Shown one piece after another: positions 6,899 through 11,896 of a DNA stretch of 11,896 nucleotides (its first letter is position 1; each line of letters starts with the position of its first letter). The notes under the pieces are model-generated. The model was not told the origin of the DNA and made no database searches. It saw nothing but the letters and a program-made list of their open reading frames with translations. Source of the stretch: Candidatus Poseidoniaceae archaeon (lineage in GTDB: Archaea; Thermoplasmatota; Poseidoniia; Poseidoniales; Poseidoniaceae); contig JALRLN010000039.1 of the NCBI GenBank assembly GCA_023254445.1, forward strand, positions 1-11,896, given 5' to 3'. Position numbers and translations under genes: made by a program.

Positions 6899-7993
6899 TC
6901 AAAGGTCGGCGAACGCCGCGTCGAGGTCGTCCTCACCGCCGAGGTCGTCAAACATCGCGTCGAACTCGTCAACCGACGGAACGATGGCCTTCGGTGCAGC
7001 CACCGGTTCCTCTGGGAGGTCCGTGATGACCTCCTCGAGTTCGGGACCTCCGGCCTTACGCAGCATTCGGCCGACAAGGCCGAGGAGCACGAGCGCGAGC
7101 AGCGCACCTCCAGCGATCAGCCCGTAGAGTTGCAAGTCATCTTGGCTCAACTCCTCAAGCCCCCCGCCGAGGCTCGTGGTGGAACTCGTGGGGGCCACGA
7201 CGACGGAGACCTGAACCTCGCTGACCTCAGCGGTACCGTCGTTCGACGACGTGGCAGCAAGGATCACCTGCATACGAATCTCCTCGGCCACATCGCTGGG
7301 CGAACGGATGACGAGGGAGCGCTCGACGGACGTGCCGTCCACCGCGACGGTTTCGGCGACGAAGGTCCCTTGAGGGAAGGTGAAGCCCGCAGCCTCAAGG
7401 TCTGCACGGTTCACGATGTTCACTTCGATGCGGTCCTCGTCGTTGCCGTCGTTGCTCATCGTGAAGGCGATGTTGACCTCCTCCGAGGCCTCCATGTTTC
7501 GTGTGGAGCGGTCCGTGACGGTGAGGTCCACCATACCAAAGGTCTCGACGCTGAAATCACCGGAATAGGTGGCCGTCTGGTTTAACTGTTCAATCGGAAT
7601 CATGGCGGCCGACGTCACCGTCGCGATGAGGTCGAAGCCGAGTTCGAGGTCGGCCTCGATGCGGGGGGAGCCAGAAAACACGACCGTGAAGTCCTCCTCA
7701 TCGCCCGCGGCAAGGTCGAAGGAATCCTCGGAGAGGGACATGTCGACGCGCGGGTCGTCGTCTTGCCACTCGTAATCGACGGAGATGGATTCCTGGACCT
7801 GCCCGTTGTTCGTCACCGTGCAGGTGATTTCCACATCATCGTTCTCCAAGGGGTGGACGTTCATGACGGGGTCGTCGTCGCAATCGATCTGCACACCGAC
7901 CCCGAATTGGGCTTGTGCCGTGGGGACCGTGCCCAAGAGCACGCTCAGAAGCAGCAGCAAGCCCACGGACCCCGACCGGACCCTGCCTTGCAT
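6899..7993 (-). CDS. Secreted membrane-anchored protein with Ig-like domains and acidic cytoplasmic tail
   Basis: A 364-residue protein that I do not recognise as a named family. Residues 1-28 form a signal peptide: basic start, leucine run LLLLLSVLLG, and a likely cut after AQA. The exterior part (~29-285) is beta-rich and acidic, with repeated patterns such as ITCTVTNNGQVQESISVDYE and NIAFTMSNDGNDEDRIEVNI that resemble NEW3/CARDB-type Ig-like folds. An early Cys pair (CDDDP, ITCTV) could form a disulfide. A transmembrane helix spans ~289-311 (LYGLIAGGALLALVLLGLVG), followed by basic residues and a 53-residue acidic tail ending DDLDAAFADL. The predicted topology is outside-in with a C-terminal anchor. 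The signal peptide supports the ATG at 7993; the ribosome site is weak. It sits between the hydrolase (51 nt) and fabI (100 nt). Its role is unknown, possibly cell-surface binding or assembly. Confidence 0.85.
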   Translation of the reverse strand: MQGRVRSGSVGLLLLLSVLLGTVPTAQAQFGVGVQIDCDDDPVMNVHPLENDDVEITCTVTNNGQVQESISVDYEWQDDDPRVDMSLSEDSFDLAAGDEEDFTVVFSGSPRIEADLELGFDLIATVTSAAMIPIEQLNQTATYSGDFSVETFGMVDLTVTDRSTRNMEASEEVNIAFTMSNDGNDEDRIEVNIVNRADLEAAGFTFPQGTFVAETVAVDGTSVERSLVIRSPSDVAEEIRMQVILAATSSNDGTAEVSEVQVSVVVAPTSSTTSLGGGLEELSQDDLQLYGLIAGGALLALVLLGLVGRMLRKAGGPELEEVITDLPEEPVAAPKAIVPSVDEFDAMFDDLGGEDDLDAAFADL

Positions 7994-8044
7994 GCCAACG
8001 CCTTGCCGGACCCGGACATGAACATGACGCCGCTAAGACCCCCC
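7994..8044. other. Short intergenic gap, no clear signal
   Basis: Fifty-one bases between the hydrolase stop and the membrane-protein start. I see no TATA-like box, no terminator hairpin and only a weak AAGGCG before the ATG, so read-through from upstream is likely. Confidence 0.5.
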
Positions 8045-8920
8045 TCAGGTGCATGAGCGAGGCCCGTACAGCCGCTCCGGCAGGTCGACGTGGGTCCTGT
8101 ACAGGACCTCGTCGTCGACCCCTGCGTCGATGAGTTGCTTTGTTCGCTTGGGTACGGTCTTCGGCCCCAGCACGGCCCCAGGCCGTTTTGGGTCGTCCAT
8201 ATGGTCGGTCTCAAGCAAGAATCCCCCACTGGCCTCTGCCATTGTGTCAAGCAAGACCGGAAGTGCACCTTTCCCACACAGCACGCTCGGCACAATCCCA
8301 TGGGTGGCGCTGTCACGAACGTCAGGCGGCGCATAATGGCGGACAAGTTGGTCGCGTGCGAGCCCCGCGCGATCGGCCATCAGTGCCAAGTCAGGGTACG
8401 TCGCCTCGCTTTCCCCCTCCACGTGCAGTTGCAACGCGAATCCTTCTCGGGCCGCTCGAGCCATGGTCGAGGCCAGCAATTCGTTGGACAGGTCCCACAC
8501 ATCATCGCTGACCTTCCAATGGGGCCGACCAACCTCACCGACCGCGTGAGCGAGGCCTTCGTCGATGAATTCAACCGCGGCTTCGATGCTGGAGTCATAG
8601 GCCTCTACTGCACGGGCACGCCCGGCTTCGCCGTCGACGGACCACGCCTCAAACTGATGCGCAAAGGCTGCAGGATGAGGGCCAAGCACCACACGAACAT
8701 CAAGGTTCAGCGCCGCTCGGACGTCCGCAGCCATGGCCACCGTGTCGGCATAGGCGGTGCGATGGCCATCCAGATCGACGGGGGGTGCTCGGAAATCAGG
8801 GCAATGGACGAGCACGAGGTCGGTGCCGCCTGCTCGCTTGAAATCCTGCGCAGCGTCGAGAAATCGACCTGCTCTGTTCAGGTGAAAATGGTCGTCCGTG
8901 ATGGGGCCGTCGTACGGCAT
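8045..8920 (-). CDS. TatD-family metal-dependent hydrolase
   Basis: A 291-residue cytosolic TIM-barrel hydrolase of the amidohydrolase superfamily. The TatD-type metal ligands are all visible in order: H11 and H13 in TDDHFHLN, E129 in VGEVGRPHW, H166 in ALQLHVEGE, H195 in LVRHYAPPD and D239 in LLETDHMDD. TatD relatives are divalent-metal-dependent nucleases or phosphoesterases, but substrates of archaeal members are mostly unknown, so nuclease activity is only one possibility. The length is slightly above the usual ~260. The ATG at 8920 lies 2 nt after the TBP-like gene's stop, with GAGGG 6 nt upstream of it. Co-transcription with the TBP-like gene is very likely. Nothing ties it to the synthase except position. 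Confidence 0.88.
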   Translation of the reverse strand: MPYDGPITDDHFHLNRAGRFLDAAQDFKRAGGTDLVLVHCPDFRAPPVDLDGHRTAYADTVAMAADVRAALNLDVRVVLGPHPAAFAHQFEAWSVDGEAGRARAVEAYDSSIEAAVEFIDEGLAHAVGEVGRPHWKVSDDVWDLSNELLASTMARAAREGFALQLHVEGESEATYPDLALMADRAGLARDQLVRHYAPPDVRDSATHGIVPSVLCGKGALPVLLDTMAEASGGFLLETDHMDDPKRPGAVLGPKTVPKRTKQLIDAGVDDEVLYRTHVDLPERLYGPRSCT

Positions 8921-8922
8921 GC

Positions 8923-9462
8923 TCAGCCCTCGATCGCAAACGCGCGCCTCGATTCGATCTGTGTGCGCCAGTGAACAGCGGCCATGGCGACCATGTTCGG
9001 ATGGCGCGCCTCGGTGACCACCGCCTTGCCGTTGCCCCAGAGCATGATGTGAACGCCATGACGCTCGTCGTCGATGTGCACGCAGCCAAGCCGCTCGTCG
9101 ACGACGCCGTTCCCGGCACCGAGATCGCCGGCGAGCCTGTCGATGAGCACCGGTCGGGCATATGCGAACGAGGCGATGATGGGGCCGAACTCCATGCGGA
9201 GGCCGTGTTCATCCATGCCGAGACGCAACAAGACTTCCTTGGCAGCAGCCTGTGCTGCTTCGATACGATGGGTGCCGTGCACCACCATCCGGCCTTCGGA
9301 ATCGATGACCACGGTGGCCGACGGCTTGCTGAGCGCCATCACCACGACGTCTCCTGTTCGAACCCCGTTGAGGCGATCCACGACGGCGTCTGCATCAACC
9401 GGCGTTGAAGGAACAAACCGAACAAGCCTGTTTTCGACACGAACGTCGATGGCGCCGCTCAT
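8923..9462 (-). CDS. Divergent TATA-binding-protein-like protein, two repeats
   Basis: A 179-residue protein made of two TBP-like repeats (~5-83 and ~87-166). The clearest match is KPSATVVIDSEGRMVVHGTH followed by an Ala-rich helix (residues 46-80), the position of Pk-t-liF-sGk-v-tGak in archaeal TBP. In repeat 2 the equivalent is HIMLWGNGKAVVTEARHPNM. TBP is the general factor that bends promoter DNA. Here the Y-x-PE-x-FPGL loop is missing from both repeats and the Phe before the sGk turn is replaced (Ile/Asp in repeat 1, Leu/Trp in repeat 2). The DNA-kinking phenylalanine pairs therefore appear to be absent. It is probably a TBP paralogue with another role, not the main TBP. Its ATG lies 1 nt after the upstream stop, behind GGAGAGGAG. 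An unrelated small alpha/beta fold remains possible. Confidence 0.7.
   Translation of the reverse strand: MSGAIDVRVENRLVRFVPSTPVDADAVVDRLNGVRTGDVVVMALSKPSATVVIDSEGRMVVHGTHRIEAAQAAAKEVLLRLGMDEHGLRMEFGPIIASFAYARPVLIDRLAGDLGAGNGVVDERLGCVHIDDERHGVHIMLWGNGKAVVTEARHPNMVAMAAVHWRTQIESRRAFAIEG
8927..8931 (-). promoter_or_regulatory. Ribosome binding site of the TatD-like gene
   Basis: GAGGG on the minus strand, 6 nt before ATG 8920. It lies within the last codons of the TBP-like gene, which favours translational coupling. Confidence 0.65.
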
Positions 9463-9463
9463 C

Positions 9464-10264
9464 TCACTCCTCTCCGTTCATTGCGAGAAGGTCGTCATAT
9501 GAAACGATGACCTCAGCCGACGGGCCTCGTGAAAGGCCAGCCAGAAGGCCGTCGATGCGGGCTTCCGGAAGCACGACCAACAGTCGACGAGCGGTGGGCG
9601 GCACACCAACCGAACGCAAGGCGCCACGCACCCGTGCGGCCAAGCGGGTGTCCCTTGCCTCGATCGTGGAGGGTTGGAGGTCGTCGTCCCACATCGCCCA
9701 CCACGCACGGGAGGCAACCTTCACCTGCGAGAACGCCTCGTTGGGGCCATCATCCTTCGAAGCCTTGCTCGCTGCGACCAGGGTTCGCGACCACGTCCTA
9801 CGACCGCGCACCCGACGAAGCAAACGGCGCCAGTGCGTTCGTTCCGTTGCTTCAAGCGACAACTGATCCGACCACGACTCGTCCTCAAGGGAAGGTTCGA
9901 GGAAGAACACCGGCTTCCCAGCCCGCTCAAAAGCCCGCACAACACGCACAGGTTCTGGGTCTGGAAAGGCCCCCCATTGCACGCCTTCGATGGCGCTGAA
10001 CGCCTCGAGCAACCGCGCTTCATGACCAATGCCGAACCGAACCGCTTCGAGGTTCACGCCGGGTGAGGCCCGTTCGTCGGCAGCCTCCTGCGCCCAGGCG
10101 TGAGGGGCCTCGGCGTCCTCGAGGACCGCCACACCGTCCCATGCTGCAACCTCAGGCCACAGCGCCCTCGGGTGGACCACGGTGGGGAACGTCCCGTGCA
10201 ACAGCACGGTCCCGCCATCGGGGTCCGTCCACGTGGCCGTGGACCATGCTCGGCCCTCGGCCAT
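9464..10264 (-). CDS. Conserved-looking hypothetical protein, possibly divergent TraB-like
   Basis: A 266-residue soluble protein without signal peptide or membrane segment. I do not recognise it securely. GGTVLLHGTFPTVVHPRALW near the N-terminus, followed by WDGVAVLED, resembles the opening of TraB/PrgY proteins (VLLGTAHVS... VVAVELDE). Near the C-terminus, IEARDTRLAARVRGAL then RRLLVVLPEARIDGLLAGL resembles their ERD-x-x-A and VVGAGH-x-x-GI segments, but the glycine/histidine motif is lost. The middle is rich in Arg, Trp and Glu (HWRRLLRRVRGRRTWSRTL). The ATG at 10264 is chosen: GGAGTGAT overlaps the upstream stop and ends 7 nt before it. A GTG at 10294 would add ten residues and overlap the upstream gene by 22 nt. 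It is coupled to the TBP-like gene by a 1-nt gap. Function is unknown. Confidence 0.8.
   Translation of the reverse strand: MAEGRAWSTATWTDPDGGTVLLHGTFPTVVHPRALWPEVAAWDGVAVLEDAEAPHAWAQEAADERASPGVNLEAVRFGIGHEARLLEAFSAIEGVQWGAFPDPEPVRVVRAFERAGKPVFFLEPSLEDESWSDQLSLEATERTHWRRLLRRVRGRRTWSRTLVAASKASKDDGPNEAFSQVKVASRAWWAMWDDDLQPSTIEARDTRLAARVRGALRSVGVPPTARRLLVVLPEARIDGLLAGLSRGPSAEVIVSYDDLLAMNGEE
9467..9475 (-). promoter_or_regulatory. Ribosome binding site of the TBP-like gene
   Basis: GGAGAGGAG on the minus strand, within the last codons of the upstream gene and 4 nt from ATG 9462 across the TGA stop. It is strong and consistent with coupled translation. Confidence 0.75.
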
Positions 10265-10271
10265 GGGCCGG

Positions 10272-10279
10272 ATCACTCC
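10272..10279 (-). promoter_or_regulatory. Ribosome binding site deciding start of the 266-residue gene
   Basis: GGAGTGAT on the minus strand, containing the TGA stop of the surface-protein gene and ending 7 nt before ATG 10264. The layout is the same as at the fabI-synthase junction. Confidence 0.6.
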
Positions 10280-11896
10280 TGTGAATTGACCCACTCAAGC
10301 AGGGACTCGATGTCCCACCCTTGGTCGAAGTACCCCTGGATTTGGTCCTGTGTCCACTGCGGGAAGGTCTCCATGGCGCGTGCCATCTCGGGCGAGACCG
10401 AGGCCGCGGGTGGTGCGGCTGGCAGGTCCACGATCGCCTTCGAGCCATCGTCGTAATCGTCGTCATCGTCGTCGTAGTCCATGGACGGACCATCGTTGCC
10501 CCGGCGGAGCAGGACCATCACCAACGTGGCCAGCACGGCCACCACGCCGAGCAAGCCGACAAGGAGCAGCACAAGCGCCGAGCCATCGCCCTCGTCGGAC
10601 TGAACCTTGACGTTGAGGTACCCGTCGAGTTGGCTGCCGTTGTACAGCAACTCACCGCTGGCGTCGTCGTAGATGAGGTAGTACATTCCCGTGGTGGGGG
10701 TGGTGAAGGCCTCCAAGGAGATGCTCTCCCAGCTTGAGCCGGCGATATCGATGTCGCTCGTGGTGTGCACGGTTTCACGAACCGGCACCATGCCGGACAT
10801 CACGCTCATGACCCGTAGGTCTGCGCTGCCCGCAAGGCTTCCCACGTTTTGCACAAGGACCTCGATGGTCATGGATTCCCCAACCTCAGGCGTGGCTGGG
10901 TCGTAGCGAACGGTCGCCACGGAGAAGACCGCTTCTTCGTGGATCAGGTCGTACTGCGAGCGGTGGTCGGGGTCTTGCGACTGGATCGGGACAATGTTGC
11001 CCTCCGCCGTTGGCCCACCTCCAAACAGGCTTGAACCCGCCGAGTCGGTGCCGTGAACCCAGAGGATGACCTTGACACCCGCCATCTGTGCGGACGGTGG
11101 GTCGACAGGGTCCGGCCACAGGTCGACGCATTCGGCCGTGGCGTAGTACTCTCCGACACCCTTGACGAGGGTGATGGACGAGGCGAGGGGGCCGTTGCCG
11201 AAGGCTTGGCCGTAGACGGGCCACGTCAAACCGGTCGATGGGTCCGAGAGGAACTGCCAGCGGAGTTCAATCTCCTCTTCGAGGAGCTTCTCGGGTTCCT
11301 CGATGATGAAGTCCACGTCAACGCAATGCAGCACAGAGGAGGGGAGTTCACCAGCGATGATCTCGTCGGTGCCGCCCTTCTTGAGGGTCCACGTGTCGCG
11401 GGCGACTTCGGGCGGCGTGTCGTCCACCATGATCGTGAACTGAGCACAACCGTACCCATCGAATTCACCGCAGTAGTCGTCGGTCTTGTCCTCAGCACCC
11501 GAGGGAAGGTCCACCAAGCGGAAGGTGTAGACGAATTCGTTCGTCACTGGAGGTGCCGTGACGTTGAACGCGAAGGTGCCACCGCTGAAAGTCTCCGTCC
11601 ACGTTTCGCCCGCCCATGGGTCGTAGTTCTTGCCTGGCTCGCTGACTTTGACCGCGGCAACGCGGGTGATCTCCATGGTCAGTTCGATTTCGGGTTGAAT
11701 GGACACACCGTTGCCAAGACCGGCGACGTAGGCGTACTGCCCTTCGAAGAGGATGGTGTCACCGGGACCAACAAATCCGACCTGAACGTCGCTCGTGAGC
11801 GGTTCCGTCACGTCAGAGAGGTAGGGGATTTCCATCAGCCCTGCGTTCAAGTCCGCGACGAAATCCAACCGGACGGAGTCAGCATACATCCAGTCC
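10273..11896 (-). CDS. Membrane-anchored surface protein with CARDB-like domain, 5' end beyond right edge
   Basis: At least 540 residues. The frame is open through the right edge (Asp-Trp precede the first Met at 11889), so the N-terminus and any signal peptide are missing. The exterior part is beta-rich with Cys pairs (DDYCGEFDGYGCAQF; LHCVDV and AECVDLW) that may form disulfides. Counting from that Met, residues ~330-430 look like a CARDB/APHP Ig-like domain (YDPATPEVGESMTIEVLVQN, then TPTTGMYYLIYDDASGELLY). A transmembrane helix spans ~438-461 (VLLLVGLLGVVAVLATLVMV). An Asp-rich stretch (DYDDDDDDYDD) and a C-terminal motif, FPQWTQDQIQGYFDQGW then ESLLEWVNSQ, follow in the cytoplasm. I associate that motif with Marine Group II archaeal surface proteins, from memory. 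CARDB domains are usually adhesion or binding modules on cell surfaces. The ligand is unknown. Confidence 0.85.
   Translation of the reverse strand, partial: DWMYADSVRLDFVADLNAGLMEIPYLSDVTEPLTSDVQVGFVGPGDTILFEGQYAYVAGLGNGVSIQPEIELTMEITRVAAVKVSEPGKNYDPWAGETWTETFSGGTFAFNVTAPPVTNEFVYTFRLVDLPSGAEDKTDDYCGEFDGYGCAQFTIMVDDTPPEVARDTWTLKKGGTDEIIAGELPSSVLHCVDVDFIIEEPEKLLEEEIELRWQFLSDPSTGLTWPVYGQAFGNGPLASSITLVKGVGEYYATAECVDLWPDPVDPPSAQMAGVKVILWVHGTDSAGSSLFGGGPTAEGNIVPIQSQDPDHRSQYDLIHEEAVFSVATVRYDPATPEVGESMTIEVLVQNVGSLAGSADLRVMSVMSGMVPVRETVHTTSDIDIAGSSWESISLEAFTTPTTGMYYLIYDDASGELLYNGSQLDGYLNVKVQSDEGDGSALVLLLVGLLGVVAVLATLVMVLLRRGNDGPSMDYDDDDDDYDDGSKAIVDLPAAPPAASVSPEMARAMETFPQWTQDQIQGYFDQGWDIESLLEWVNSQE

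Noticed and set aside
6799..7107. N-terminal extension of the FabI frame up to an ATG at 7107
   Set aside because: The extension would overlap the end of the membrane-protein gene and reads as Arg/Ser-rich shadow sequence. FabI begins naturally at 6798 behind a strong ribosome site.
8090..8974. Plus-strand open frame of 294 codons
   Set aside because: Antisense to the TatD-like gene, whose metal ligands are all in place on the minus strand.
10265..10294. GTG start at 10294 for the 266-residue protein
   Set aside because: It would overlap the upstream gene by 22 nt. The ATG at 10264 has a GGAGTGAT site arranged like those of its neighbours.
1..11896. tRNA, rRNA, CRISPR array or insertion sequence
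   Set aside because: Nearly every base is covered by well-supported minus-strand coding sequence. The only repeats seen are the in-frame ACP duplications and the short stems before fabI.

Overview
The window is a GC-rich, densely packed stretch in which every supportable gene lies on the minus strand and is read right to left. It looks archaeal, most likely a marine Euryarchaeota of the Marine Group II / Poseidoniales kind. The grounds are a TATA-binding-protein-like gene, Shine-Dalgarno sites of the GGAGG/GAGGTGAT type that often overlap the previous stop codon, and two secreted, membrane-anchored proteins with acidic cytoplasmic tails. One of these ends in an aromatic/Gln-rich motif (FPQWTQDQIQGYFDQGW) that I associate with that group. 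The lineage is inferred, not demonstrated.

Layout from right to left: (1) the 3' part of a gene for a surface protein with a CARDB-like domain, one transmembrane helix and an acidic tail (10273 to the right edge); (2) a 266-residue protein of uncertain family, perhaps a divergent TraB-like protein (9464-10264); (3) a divergent two-repeat TBP-like protein (8923-9462); (4) a TatD-type metal-dependent hydrolase with all metal ligands (8045-8920); (5) a signal-peptide-bearing membrane protein with Ig-like domains (6899-7993); (6) a FabI-type enoyl-ACP reductase (6007-6798); (7) a giant multidomain synthase starting at 5997 and running off the left edge, 1999 codons without a stop.

The synthase is the centre of interest. 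Its visible domain order is KS1 - linker - malonyl-type AT - degenerate ACP-like segment - KS2 - ACP - ACP - ACP (cut at the left edge). Both KS domains keep a Cys-His-His triad and the AT keeps its Ser and His. The architecture and the ACP sequences resemble bacterial PUFA (Pfa) synthases and related iterative type I polyketide synthases. FabI lies 9 nt upstream in the same direction, so it probably supplies enoyl reduction in trans. No ketoreductase or dehydratase domain is visible; they may lie beyond the left edge.

Archaeal membrane lipids are isoprenoid ethers, and archaea are generally regarded as lacking ACP-dependent fatty acid synthesis. A megasynthase-plus-FabI unit in an archaeal context is therefore the candidate unusual system here. 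A further oddity is that all three ACP repeats have Thr where the phosphopantetheine-bearing Ser is expected. Genes 1-4 are tightly coupled (gaps of 1-8 nt). A 51-nt and a 100-nt gap separate gene 5 from its neighbours, and the 100-nt gap holds overlapping inverted repeats just before the fabI ribosome binding site. Apart from these two gaps there is essentially no non-coding DNA.
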